This document shows positions 40,332-53,233 of a stretch of DNA of 64,000 nucleotides, piece by piece. The position numbers and the translations under genes are program-made. The notes under the pieces are model-generated. The model saw nothing but the letters and a program-made list of their open reading frames with translations. It did no database searches and was not told the origin of the DNA. How positions within the stretch are numbered: the stretch's first letter is position 1; each line of letters starts with the position of its first letter. The stretch comes from Oreohelix idahoensis (Eukaryota > Mollusca > Gastropoda > Stylommatophora > Oreohelicidae), in the NCBI GenBank assembly GCA_024509875.1, contig JAMPIV010000577.1, positions 700,397 to 764,396 of the forward strand. Direction: 5' to 3'.

Positions 40332-43300
40332 GAACGAAGCCAACATTACATCTGGTCCAGCATGAAGCCAACATTACATCTGGTCCAGCACGAAGCCAAC
40401 ATTATATCTGGTCCAGCACGAAGCCAACATTACATCTGGTCCAGCACGAAGCCAACATTACATCTGGTCCAGCACGAAGCCAACATTACGTCTGGTCCAG
40501 CACGAAGCCAACATTACATCTGGTCCAGCACGAAGCCAACATTACAGCTGGCGCAGCACGAAGCCAACATTACAGCAGATCCAGCATGAAGCCAACGTTA
40601 CATCTGGTCCAGCAAGAAGCCAGCATTACATCTGGTCCAGCATAAAGCCACCATTACATCTGGTCCAGCACGAAGCCAACATTATATCTGGTCCAGCACG
40701 AAGCCAACATTACATCTCGTCCAGCACGAAGCCAACATTATATCTGGTCCAGCACGAAGTCAACATTACAGCAGATCCAGCATGAAGCCAACATTACATC
40801 TGGTCCATCCCGAAACCAACATTACATCTGGTCCAGCATGAAGCCAACATTACATCTGGTCCAGCATGAAGCCAACATTACAGCAGATCCAGCATGAAGC
40901 CAACATTACATCAGATCCAGCATGAATCCACCATTACATCTGGTCCAGCATGAAGCCAACATTCCAGCAGATCCAGCATGAAGCCAACATTACATCTGGT
41001 CCAGCACAAAGCCAACATTACATCTGGTCCGGCACTAAGCCAACATTACAGCTGGTCCAGCATAAAGCCAACATTACATCTGGTCCAGCATGAAGCCAAC
41101 ATTACAGCAGATCCAGCATGAAGATAACACTACATCTTGTCCAGCACGAAGCCAACATTACAGCAGATTCAGCATGAAGCCAACTTTACATATGGTCCAG
41201 CACGAAGCCAACATTACATCTGGTCCAGCACGAAGCCAACATTACATCTGGTCCAGCACTAAGCCAACATTACAGCTGGTCCAGCATAAAGCCAACATTA
41301 CATCTGGTCCAGCATGAAGCCAACATTACAGCAGATCCAGCATGAAGCCAACAGTACATATGGTCCAGCACGAAGCAAACATTACATCTGGTCCAGCACG
41401 AAGCCAAAATTACAGCTGGTCCAGCATAAAGCCAACATTACATCTGGTCCAGCATGAAGCCAACATTACAGGAAATCAAACATGAAGCCAACATTACATC
41501 TGGTCCAGCACGATGCCAACATTACATTTGGTCCAGCATAAAGTTAACATTACATCTGGTCCAGCATGAAGCCAACATTACATCTGGTCCAGCATGAAGC
41601 CAACATTACAGCAGATCCAGCATAAAGCCAACATTACATCTGGTCCAGCATGAAGCCAACATTACAGCAGATCCAGCATGAATCCAACATTACATCTGGT
41701 CCAGCACGAAGCAAACATTACATCTGGTCCAGCACGAAGCCAATATTACATCTGGTCCAGCACGAAGCCAACATTACGTCTGGTCCAGCACGAAGCCAAC
41801 ATTACATCTGGTCCAGCACGAAGCCAACATTACAGCTGGCGCAGCACGAAGCCAACATTACAGCAGATCCAGCATGAAGCCAGCATTACATCTTGTCCAG
41901 CAAGAAGCCAGCATTACATCTGATCCAGCATAAAGCCAACATTACATCTGGTCCAGCACGAAGCCAACATTATATCTGGTCCAGCACGAAGCCAACATTA
42001 CATCTGGTCCAGCACGAAGCCAACATTACATCTGGTCCAGCACGAAGCCAACATTACATCTGGTCCAGCACGAATCCAACATTACAGCTGGTCCAGCACG
42101 AAGCCAACATTACAGCTGGTCCAGCACGAAGCCAACATTACATCTGATCCAGCACGAAGCCAACATTACATCTGGTCCAACACGAAACCAACATTACATC
42201 TGGTCCAGCATGAAGCCAACATTACATCTGGTCTAGCATGAAGCCAACATTACAGCAGATCCAGCATGAAGCCAACATTACATCAGATCCAGCATGAATC
42301 CACCATTACATCTGGTCCAGCATGAAGCCAACATTCCAGCAGATCCAGCATGAAGCCAACATTACATCTGGTCCAGCACAAAGCCAACATTACATCTGGT
42401 CCGGCACTAAGCCAACATTACAGCTGGTCCAGCATAAAGCCAACATTACATCTGGTCCAGCACGAAGCCAACATTACATCTGGTCCAGCACGAAGCCAAC
42501 ATTACAGCTGGTCCAGCATAAAGGCAACATTACAGCTGGTCCAGCATAAAGCCAACATTACATCTGGTCCAGCATGAAGCCAACATTACAGCAGATCCAG
42601 CATGAAGCTAACATTACATCTGGTCCAGTACGAAGCCAACATTACAGCAGATCCAGCATGAAGCCAACATTACATATGGTCCAGCACGAAGCAAACATTA
42701 CATCTGGTCCAGCACGAAGCCAAAATTACAGCTGGTCCAGCATAAAGCCAACATTACATCTGGTCCAGCATGAAGCCAACATTACAGCAAATCAAACATG
42801 AAGCCAACATTACATCTGGTCCAGCACGAAGCCAACATTACATTTGGTCCAGCATAAAGCCAACATTACATCTGGTCCAGCATGAAGTCAACATTACATC
42901 TGGTCCAGCATGAAGCCAACATTACAGCAGATCCAGCATAAAGCCAACATTACATCTGGTCCAGCATGAAGCCAACATTACAGCAGATCCAGCATGAATC
43001 CAACATTACATCTGGTCCAGCACGAAGCAAACATTACATCTGGGCCAGCACGAAGCCAATATTACAACTGATCCAGCATAAAGCCAACATTACATCTGGT
43101 CCAGCACGAAGCCAACATTACAGCTGGTCCAGCACAAAGGCAACATTACAGCTGGTCCAGCATAAAGCCAACATTACATCTGGTCCAGCATGAAGCCAAC
43201 ATTACAGCAGATCCAGCATGAAGCCAACATTACATCTGGTCCAGCACAAAGCCAACATTACATCTGGTCCAGCATGATGCCAACATTACATCTGGTCCAG

Positions 43301-44241
43301 CACGAAGCCAACATTACAGCATATCCAGCATGAAGCCAACATTACATCTGGTCCAGCATGAAGCCAACATTACATCTGGTCCAGCATGAAGCCAACATTA
43401 CATCTGGTCCAGCATGAAGCCAACATTACATCTGGTCCAGCACGAAGCCAACATTACATCTGGTCCAGCATGAAGCCAACATTACATCTGGTCCAGCACG
43501 AAGCCAACATTAAATATGGTCCAGCACGAAGCCAACATTACATCTGGTCCAGCACGAAGCCAACATTACAGCTGGTCCAGCATAAAGGCAACATTACAGC
43601 TGGTCCAGCATAAAGCCAACATTACATCTGGTCCAGCATGAAGCCAACATTACAGCAGATCCAGCATGAAGCCAACATTACATCTGGTCCAGCACAAAGC
43701 CAACATTACATCTGGTCCAGCACGAAGCCAACATTACAGCATATCCAGCATGAAGCCAACATTACATCTGGTCCAGCATGAAGCCAACATTACAGCAGAT
43801 CCAGCATGAAGCCAACATTACATCTGGTCCAGCATGAAGCCAACATTACATCTGGTCCAGCACGAAGCCAACATTACATCTGGTCCAGCATGAAGCCAAC
43901 ATTACATCTGGTCCAGCACGAAGCCAACATTACATCTGGTCCAGCACGAAGCCAACATTACATCTGGTCCAGCACGAAGCCAACATTACATCTGGTCCAG
44001 CACGAAGCCAACATTACATCTGGTCCAGCACGAAGCCAACATTACATCTGGTCCAGCACGAAGCCAACATTACATCTGGTCCAGCACGAAGCCAACATTA
44101 CATCTGGTCCAGCACGAAGCCAACATTACAACTATATCCAATATTGATAGCCATACATGATATATATTTATATCTATCCAGCATGAAGCCAACATTACAT
44201 CTGGTCCAGCATGCCAAAAAGCCAACATTACATCTGGTCCT
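40332..44241. repeat. 28-bp minisatellite, about 135 units
   Basis: The unit is AGCCAACATTACATCTGGTC followed by CAGCACGA. The main array ends at about 44130; after 48 bp of other sequence two more units lie at 44178-44241. Unit variants include TCTGGTCC, GCTGGTCC and GCAGATCC in the centre and CACGAAG, CATGAAG, CACAAAG or CATAAAG at the joint. Because 28 is not a multiple of 3, all frames cycle over 84 bp and appear as [24 protein letters not shown] peptides; these are not genes. Marker variants recur at a spacing of 1372 bp (49 units). Confidence 0.98.
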
Positions 44242-44718
44242 TGCACATTATTTAGGCCCAATGTTCTTCCTTCTCTTATTAGTGTTCTTCTGAGTGTTTC
44301 TTTTGGTCTTCCTTTTTTCCTCTTACCCTCAGGAACCCAAGTGAGCGCCTGTAGTGGTATTCTGTTGTTTTGCATTCGTAGGACATGACCGATATATGAC
44401 CATCGTCTTTTCCTTATATAGTTGGAGACATATTTCTGCCTAGAGTCTTCTCTTATTTGTCGATTAGTCTTGAATTCTTTCCAACTGATGTTCATGAGTT
44501 TTCTAAGACATTTGTTCTCGAATGTATTCAGCTTGTTCTCCAATGATTTTGTTATTTTCCAACTCTCACAGCCGTATGTTAACACTGAGATAACATTTGA
44601 ATTAAACAGACGAAGCTTGGTATGTATATTCAATGATCGTAATTTCCAAATGTTAGATAATCTATTGACGGCGCTAGCTGCCAAAGCAATTCTAGTATGG
44701 ATTTTTCTTGTTGTATAT
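44242..44718 (-). pseudogene. LINE RT thumb and basic tail, truncated both sides
   Basis: The minus strand reads [62 protein letters not shown] and the tail [17 protein letters not shown] up to EGRTLGLNN. There it passes directly into minisatellite sequence, so the open frame to 44070 is a chimera. Upstream it is cut by the Tc1-like element at 44722. Polymerase motifs are missing. This is a LINE remnant of the same broad type as the others here. Confidence 0.88.
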
Positions 44719-44721
44719 ATA

Positions 44722-46530
<1,809 letters not shown>

Positions 46531-46544
46531 AAAAAGCTACCGAA

Positions 46545-47500
46545 TCAGATACATCGGTGAAGATAATATTCAATAGATATATGAGTGAAGATAATATATA
46601 ATAAATACATCGGTGAAGATAATATACAATAAATATATGGATGAAGATAATATATAATAAATACATCGGTGAAGATAATATTTAATAAATACATTGGTGA
46701 AGATAATGTATAATAAATACAACAGTGAAGATAATATATAATAAATACGAGTACATAATTGAAGATAATATACAATAAATATACCGGTGAAGATAATATA
46801 CAATAAATATATGGGTGAAGATAATATATAATAAATACATCGGTGAAGATAATATTTAATAAATACATCGGTGAAGATAATATACAATAGATACATCGGT
46901 GAAGATAATATATAATAAATACGAGTACATAATTGAAGATAATATACAATAAATATACCGGTGAAGATAATATACAATAAATACATTGGTGAAGATAATA
47001 CATAATAAATATATAGGTGAAGATAATATACAATAAATACATAGGTGAAGATAATAAACAATAAATATATAGGTGAAGATAATGTATAATAAATACATAG
47101 GTAAAGATAATAAACAATAAATACATAGGTGAAGAAAATATATAATAAATACATAGGTGAAGATAATGTATAATAAATACATAGGTAAAGATAATAAACA
47201 ATAAATACATAGGTGAAGATAATATACAATAAATAACATCGGTGAAGATAATGTATAATAAATGCATCGGCGAAGATATGTACAATAAATAATCGATCAA
47301 GCTAATATACAATAAATATACGGGAGAAGATAATATACAATAAATACATCGGTGAACTTAATATATAATAAATAGATCGGTGAAGATAATATACAATAAA
47401 TATACGGGTGAAGATAATATACAATAAGTATATCGGTGAAGATAATGTACAATAAATACATCGATCAAGATAATATACAATAAATATATCGATGAGCACT
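46545..47500. repeat. Second, unrelated 28-bp minisatellite, about 33 units
   Basis: The unit is GGTGAAGATAATATACAATA followed by AATACATC, with many variants (AATATAC, TATAATA, CGGGTG). A longer variant unit with ACGAGTACATAATT occurs at about 46744 and 46918. The minus-strand frames of Tyr/Ile/Leu/Ser are artefacts of the absence of stops in this orientation. Confidence 0.96.
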
Positions 47501-47677
47501 AAACTTAAGCTCAGGTTCAAGGTAATGAACTGAGAAAGGTCAAAGAACTATACTGGCACCTAACGCAAATGGCGCAGCAGCCCCCAGTTCTATATGCATA
47601 ACGGAGTAAAGAATAATTGAGTACATGGAAAAGCATAAGCTTTTGTTTTTTGTTTCTTTTTTTCATGTTGTTATATA
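47501..47677. other. Spacer before Tc1-like element B1
   Basis: No gene was recognised. A short poly-T/TTTC run precedes the TA target. Confidence 0.5.
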
Positions 47678-49212
47678 CTGAAGCACATTAAAAACGCACC
47701 ACTACTATATATACTGATGCCGAGAAGCTGGGACAAAAAGTGTGGGAATGGATTTTCCCCATGTTTGTCATGAGGTAGAGAGCGAATGGCTGCTGGAATG
47801 GAAAGTGCATGATTCAATCCACGGGTTTGTGTACAGACTACATGAAAACAATGAAAGTTACATGTGCAACACGATTCCCAACAGCTATGATCCTGAAAAT
47901 GTGTACGCGTTGTGGCAGTATACTCGGTATAAAAAGGCCGTTGAGACAAAACACCCAGTACATGTGCTTGAAATGCTACGACTATCTGAAAACGACCGCC
48001 AACGAGCCATTGGTATGTTGGAGACTGGAATGAGCTCGCGGGCCATTGCCAGAAGGATGAATTGCCACTACAGAACTATTGTCCGTCTCAATGAACGTTA
48101 CGGAATTACTTGCAGTGCCCGGGATAGACTTCGGAGTGGCCAACCACGAGTTACTACCCCTGCGCAAGATCGTCATATTGTGCTGAGTCACCTAAGGAAT
48201 CGTTCTCTCCCGGCAAATCAAACAGCAAGAGCAATAGTTGGTAGACGTGGGCAAGTCTTTCGAATGACAGTCATACGACGACTCAGAGATACAGGCCTTA
48301 CTGCAAGACGACCTTATGTTGGGCCAAACTTGACTCACAGACATCGTCAGCAGCGCCTGCAATGGGCAGAGCAACATGTCAGATGGACTAGACTGCAGTG
48401 GAATGCTGTCCTATTCACAGACGAGAGCAGATTCAACATATCCTTTGCTGATGGATGTATGCGGATCTGGCGACGGTGTGGAGAGCGCTTTGCAGATTGC
48501 TGTGTTCGTCAGCACAACCGATTTGGAGGTGGCAGTATTCACATTTGGGGAGGATTCAGTTTTCACCATCGCTTGCCTCTTGACGTCTTCCGTGGAAATG
48601 TTAATGATGTGACATATCGAGATGAGGTTCTGGATGCATTGGCTGCTCCTGCGTTCACAAATTATCCAGACTTGCAGCTTCTCCAGCAGGATAACGCACG
48701 TGTGCACACCGCATGCATTACGCAGCAATATCTACAGCAGCAGAACATTGTGACGATTGATTGGCCTGCCCTATTACCTGACATGTTTCCTATAGAACGT
48801 CTGTGGGACGAGCTTGGACGCAGAGTCTACAGGCAAGGTTCTCCAGCTAATCTGCAACAGCTCGAAGCTGCTCTTACACGTGAATGGGACTTGATTCCCC
48901 AGAATTTCCTTCAGAGACTTGTGCGTTCCATGCGGAGCCGCTGCCAAGCTTGTTTGGAAGCACAAGGTGGACATACCAGATACTGAGGATAGTGTGAATG
49001 AATTTTTTTTATTGCTTGCATTTTTGGTTTTCTCCCTTGCCTGCACAGAATGCAATGAATGTCATAACAATCAAATGTACAAATTAATGACCAGCATGGA
49101 TTCATAGGAAAATGAATAAAGATTCCAAATATGTAAACTTGTAAACACTTATATTTACATTTCACACTCTGTTCCTGGATTATACAGGTGGTGCGTTTTT
49201 AATGTGCTTCAG
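47678..49212 (+). mobile_element. Tc1-like element B, copy 1
   Basis: The left end starts CTGAAGCACATTAAAAACGC at 47678, and its inverse complement ends at 49212. TIRs are about 27 bp, with TA on each side. The length of 1535 bp is nearly the same as copy 2. The transposase frame is open on the plus strand. Confidence 0.95.
47973..48986 (+). CDS. Tc1-like transposase (element B1), open frame with DD34E
   Basis: The 337 residues start MLRLSENDRQRAIGMLETGM. The start is set by copies 2 and 3, where the Met at the same place begins MPRLSE; all three give identical 1014-nt genes before decay. HTH regions and a hook (RLRSGQPR) precede the catalytic domain: VLFTDESRF, LLQQDNARVH and PDMFPIERLWDELG. 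Spacing from the second Asp to the Glu is 34, so the triad is intact. Just before the Glu, Leu and Phe replace the Ser residues seen in copies 2 and 3 (ALLPDMFPIE against ALSPDMSPIE). These are two changes at normally conserved sites and may impair function. The open frame also extends upstream to 47742, as discussed in the findings. Confidence 0.92.
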   Translation: MLRLSENDRQRAIGMLETGMSSRAIARRMNCHYRTIVRLNERYGITCSARDRLRSGQPRVTTPAQDRHIVLSHLRNRSLPANQTARAIVGRRGQVFRMTVIRRLRDTGLTARRPYVGPNLTHRHRQQRLQWAEQHVRWTRLQWNAVLFTDESRFNISFADGCMRIWRRCGERFADCCVRQHNRFGGGSIHIWGGFSFHHRLPLDVFRGNVNDVTYRDEVLDALAAPAFTNYPDLQLLQQDNARVHTACITQQYLQQQNIVTIDWPALLPDMFPIERLWDELGRRVYRQGSPANLQQLEAALTREWDLIPQNFLQRLVRSMRSRCQACLEAQGGHTRY

Positions 49213-49994
49213 TATAGTTTAATGTAGAACAGTGTAGTTTGTTTTTTGTATCTTATTGCCACTTGCCAACGATAAACAGCTTAGGACTAATTTATAATGT
49301 TACCACTTATTGAAACCATCAACTAAGCAATTTCGTATCATCATCGTTTTCTCCAAGCAATCACATGTTCTTGCAGCAGTGGTTTCTGTGACATTATGTT
49401 TTATATGATGAGGTTGCCAGTTCCATACACAACCTTTTATTAACCGCTTTATACACTATGTCTGTGAGTGAAACAGTCTTAATATTTCTATGTCTCTTCA
49501 GAGACTTCCCAGGAACTTTTACCCTTCGCATACTGACTATAAACTGCTGCTAGTCCATCAGTCCATCCGTCCGTACGTCCGTCTGTCTGTCTGTCCATCT
49601 ATCTATCTATCTATATATCTACCTACATAACTATCTATCTATCTATCTTAATGACATTGCGAATTAATTTCTGTGTAGCCACAGTCTAAACTAAAATTGT
49701 CAGTATCAACTTCACCGCTGTGTTGCTTAAAGAAAACAAAAACAAGTCTCTGCTCACAGGTGACAATAGTCCACAATCGAACGGGAAGACGGTGTCCGAA
49801 CTGATACTTCACGTGATAACTAACACAAAATAGTTGTTGGTATCCGATTTCTTTCTGTGAAGTGTGTGGTAGTTTTACATTACTAGCGAGCAGCCCGCGT
49901 GAGGTGAAATCGATAAATTGTTCAACGCTTTGTAGAACGCTTGCATTTAAATTATGTCGAGGAAGTTGAGGGGAACTGCGGTAAGACGTGGAAT
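49213..49994. other. Spacer with short TCTG/TCTA microsatellite
   Basis: No gene was recognised. A short (TCTG)n(TCTA)n run lies at 49574-49648. Confidence 0.5.
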
Positions 49995-50175
49995 ACAATG
50001 GATGGGTGTAAAAAAAAAAAAAATTGAAAAAAGGTGATTCGTCTTACGAGGACAAAAGAATAAGAAAATAGCCAACGTTACGGCCACGAGGCCTTCGTCA
50101 GGGAAAGTAAAGAAAGCGAAGGTTAGATAGGACACATAAGAACCTAAAAAAATATAAAAATTAAAACTAGGTACT
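49995..50175 (-). repeat. Penelope-type terminal repeat, copy 2
   Basis: The inverse complement of this region matches 23868..24015 closely along its length, including the GGATGGGTGT edge. No GIY-YIG or RT coding sequence lies beside it, so it is a solo fragment. Confidence 0.7.
50070..50106 (-). ncRNA. Candidate degenerate hammerhead ribozyme, copy 2
   Basis: On the minus strand the core reads CTGACGA, then A, stem GGCC/GGCC with loop TCGT, then G-TAAC-GTTGG. It differs from copy 1 at the core position where hammerheads tolerate any base (CUGANGA) and in the loop, while the stem is unchanged. It shares the GTAAC deviation in the second box. Confidence 0.42.
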
Positions 50176-50454
50176 TCCCTGGGCGAGTATCTGCCTGAAT
50201 GGCGAGAGGACACCTGTCATTGTACATGGGAAAAGGGATACTCACGTAAAATCAGTCTCAGGTTAGACATATTAACCGGAGATCTCGCCTCGAGTAATAG
50301 CGGGCGTTCGATAAAAAAAATAAAAAATAAAATAAATTATGATACGAGTATATCCAGTGTGCGTGGTTGCTGAACATTAATGGAAGAATTCAATTTGCAA
50401 ATGTAAACGTCAACATGTTTTAATACAAATTTTAAAAAGTTTAGTTTGGTTTAG

Positions 50455-50620
50455 TTTAAAGGACCATCTTCATTGCACACGGGCTACTTCATCAGCGCTC
50501 CGATTTACTCCTTAAGCTCACACAAGGAGGATCTCAGCACAGGCCACGAACTCTATAGCACCGGCGAGAATCCTAAAGTGTGTATACAGGAATCACATAT
50601 TCTATACATATTTTTGTGTT
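50455..50620 (+). repeat. Dispersed repeat R, copy 1
   Basis: The words CTTCATTGCACACGG, ATCAG-GCTCCGAT and GATCTCAGCACAG occur in the same order at 60030..60185. The family is unknown. Confidence 0.7.
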
Positions 50621-50624
50621 GGGT

Positions 50625-50913
50625 AAGTTTTTCATTTTTACATTTTTGCCAGGGCAGCGGCCTTACAGCCTACTCTTTACGATTTCCACCTGGCGTGGGA
50701 TTTGTAACGTGTGCAACTTTTTTTTTCACCCTTATCCGAGAAGGGTAGGCATCCGATCTCACTACCCAGGAGACCAGGGAAGAGTATGACATCACTAGGA
50801 CCACTGGTTCTAAAAAAAAAATTTCCATAAATTATATTCCTTCACCTGGGAATCGAACCCGGTACCTCTAGAATTCGAGGCGGACGCTATACATCTTAGC
50901 CACTCCGACCCCC
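50625..50913 (-). mobile_element. tRNA-derived SINE, copy 2
   Basis: Read on the minus strand, it starts with GGAGTGGCTAAG (A box) and GGGTTCGATTCCC (B box, closer to consensus than copy 1). The same body as 33598..33919 follows, including CTCCTGGGTAGTGAGATCGG, CACGTTACAAATCCCAC and GCTGCCCTGGCAAAAA. The poly-A stretch in the middle (50813-50822) is an internal expansion. Confidence 0.85.
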
Positions 50914-51206
50914 ATAAAGTTAAAAAAAAAAAATTTTTTAAAGTTAAATTCACTTAACATCGCTGACATAAAAAAGAGTGATGTCAAAATATTAAATCTA
51001 GTAAGACAGATACATCACTGCTAATTTGACGCGTGTTTTTTTTTTTCTTACCTTTTTATATAATTTATCACCTGGGGGTTAACGAATGGATTCAAAGGGG
51101 ACCGTGAACGTAAATTATACATACATAAATACATGTATTTATATGACAATGAAAAGTTTTTTTTTTTTAAATTATGCTTTTTATGGACATTTTTTTTTTC
51201 ACGGAG
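50914..51206. other. AT-rich spacer
   Basis: No gene was recognised; several poly-A and poly-T runs. Confidence 0.5.
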
Positions 51207-51395
51207 GGGTCAATAGCCTTCATGGGACACTTAAAATAACATATAGCCTCCATCGGACAATAAAAAGGATCTATAGCCTCCATTGGACAATTAAAATAAC
51301 ATATAGCCTTCATCGGACAATTAAAATAACATGTAGCCTTCATCGGACAATTAAAATAACATATAGCCTTCATCGGACAATTAAAATAACGACAC
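51207..51395. repeat. 30-bp minisatellite, locus 1 (about 6 units)
   Basis: The unit is ATAGCCTTCATCGGACAATT followed by AAAATAACAT. Units with CTCCATTGG and AAAAGGATCT variants occur. The same family is at 58485..58955. Confidence 0.95.
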
Positions 51396-51854
51396 ACGCA
51401 CTGTTGTTATGACCAATGAAAAAGATAAACGTGAATGGGTCATGAATGAGGGAATGATGTCCCTGCGTGACCACTCCTTATAAGGAAGTTAGCATTAAAA
51501 AAAAGGGGGGGGGGGTGTTGTTTGAATGCCAAATCAAGCAGAGCTATGGGAAAGAAAGGTTTCAAATTTGCTATAATCGGGGAGATAAAGACATTCCCTT
51601 TTCATCGATACCACATTCTCCACGATGCTGACAGCGTTACTAAGGTATTATGGAGATGACAATCTTGCATTTTCGGCACAAATTTGAAATAACATAGTTT
51701 ATGGGTAGTGCGGAAAATATGCTTTTTGACACATCAAAGTGACTTTTTTATGTCATAAAACCTTGCTCAATCGATTCCTCGATGATTATTTAATAAAATA
51801 AGCTCAACAGTAAAAAAATCGATATTTTGTACCCGAAACTCGATTTTCACTGCT
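51396..51854. other. Spacer with poly-G run
   Basis: No gene was recognised. A G9-11 run lies near 51505-51515. Confidence 0.5.
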
Positions 51855-52748
51855 GTGGATGCCCTTAAAATGTTCGTTCCCATGTCGAATGAAACAAATA
51901 AATGTCATCAATATTTGTGATGATGTCTTGTCTGTCGCCTAATAAACGGCGCATCGTGCGTATAAATGTCGCAGGTGCTTTGACAAGACCAAAATACATA
52001 AAATTCCACTGAAATAATCCAAGTGGTGTAGAAAAAGCTGACAATGGCTTGGCTTTATTTGTCAGAGGGATTTGCCAATATCCCTTCGAAAGATCTAGTT
52101 TACTAAAAATAGATTGCCTGTGATAGCTGAGGTAAAAGGTCTTCTGAAATCAATACAAATTCTTAAAGAACTATCTGGTTTCTTCACCAATACCATCGGA
52201 AAAGCATATGATGAGGAGGATGGTGATATTATACCCATGTCCAACATTTGTCTAATTTCTTTTTCTACATGATCTTTGTAGTGTATTGGGATCGGATACT
52301 GTCGTATTTTAATTGGTGTGTGATCAGTAATAACAATGTCATGTGTAATTAAATCAGTACGACCTGATGTTTCAGTCAAAACATCATCTAAAATAATAAG
52401 AATGTTCCGAACTTGTTCTTGTTCACAGGGTTTGAGAGACCTAGAAATAGAAGCATTTTTCCAAGATTCAAGAGATTGTAACTGAGGTAAAGAAAACTTC
52501 AAAGAAATAGATGAAGTAGTGTCCTCTGACTGGACTACAGCAAAAGATCCTTGACGAATAGTCTTATCAGTCATATGTTCCCAAATGCACTCTAATTTCT
52601 TTGGACGTTGTGTACATGCTTTTAATATATTAATGTGATATGTCTTCTCTTTACCCTTTATATCAATAGCATAGTCTACGTCAGTTATTTTCCTAGTCAC
52701 TTTATATGGATCTTGCCAGGAGATTAAGAGTTTGTTTTTCAATTTCAA
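51855..52748 (-). pseudogene. Ty3/gypsy-type integrase C-terminal module followed by RT
   Basis: The minus-strand frame starts with LKLKNKLLISWQDPYKVTRK and KTYHINILKAC. This is the GPY/F module that ends Ty3/gypsy-type integrases. After a linker (VLTETSGRTDLITHDIVITD) it passes without a stop into the RT N-terminus: IKIRQYPIPIHYKDHVEKEI, MLDMGIISPSSSSYAFPMVL and SLRICIDFR. After a frame change near 52110, where some RT sequence is missing, it continues as FSKLDLSKGYWQIPL, FGLVKAPATF and NIDDIYLFHS. The polymerase box has Asn where Tyr/Phe is usual. Integrase therefore precedes RT in one reading frame, the reverse of canonical Ty3/gypsy order. The element then ends. Confidence 0.88.
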
Positions 52749-53233
52749 AGTCTAATCGACCCTGTTCATACATTAAAATGAAACATTTTAAGGATTCACC
52801 TGTTAAATGGTCTGATAATAGATTGTTCCACTGCTCCTTAAGCATTTTCATAGAGGTGGCCTTCATAACAAATTTTTGTTAAAAAAAAACTATCGATGCA
52901 ATCGCGTGAGTCCACAAAATTTGGCAATTTAAATTGTGTATGCAAATAAGAAGGACTACTGGATGATCCAAGCTGTTTTCCAGAACCTTGAGCTTGAATT
53001 CTTGCAATTTCCAGTTCATGTTCTAATTTCAATTTCAGAAATTCACGTTCTTTATCAACAGCCTCCATTTTAATTCTTTCTAATGCTAACTCATGTTCAC
53101 GCCTTTCTCTTTCAAGCTCTTGATCTCTGTCTTGTTGTGCAAGCTCTCTTGCCCTCAGCTCACGTTCCTCTATTCTGTCTCTGTGGGCACAATATTTATC
53201 ATATTTTGCTTCTGCATAGTCATCGAGTTCCAC
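52749..53233 (-). pseudogene. Ty3/gypsy-type gag N-terminal fragment
   Basis: The start MELDDYAEAKYDKYCAHRDR is followed by an Arg/Glu-rich coiled coil (LRARELAQQDRDQELERERR and so on). Next is SYLHTQFKLPNFVDSRDCID, the usual junction into the capsid region. A frameshift in a poly-A run near 52880 follows, then KMLKEQWNNLLSDHLTGESL. The reading then joins the integrase module at 52741. Most of gag, the protease and the integrase core are deleted. This gag is of a different subfamily from those at 5944 and 14524. Confidence 0.8.

Noticed and set aside
40332..44147. CRISPR-like look of regular 28-bp repeats and many [22 protein letters not shown] frames
   Set aside because: Units abut directly with no unique spacers, and frames begin and end only where CACGA becomes CATGA. 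It is a eukaryotic minisatellite.
46545..47312. 255-codon minus-strand frame of Tyr/Ile/Leu/Ser
   Set aside because: Reads a 28-bp AT-rich minisatellite that lacks stops on that strand.
48411..48728. Antisense frames opposite the Tc1 transposases, repeated in all three copies
   Set aside because: They recur only because the transposase copies are homologous; they are shadows of the catalytic domain.
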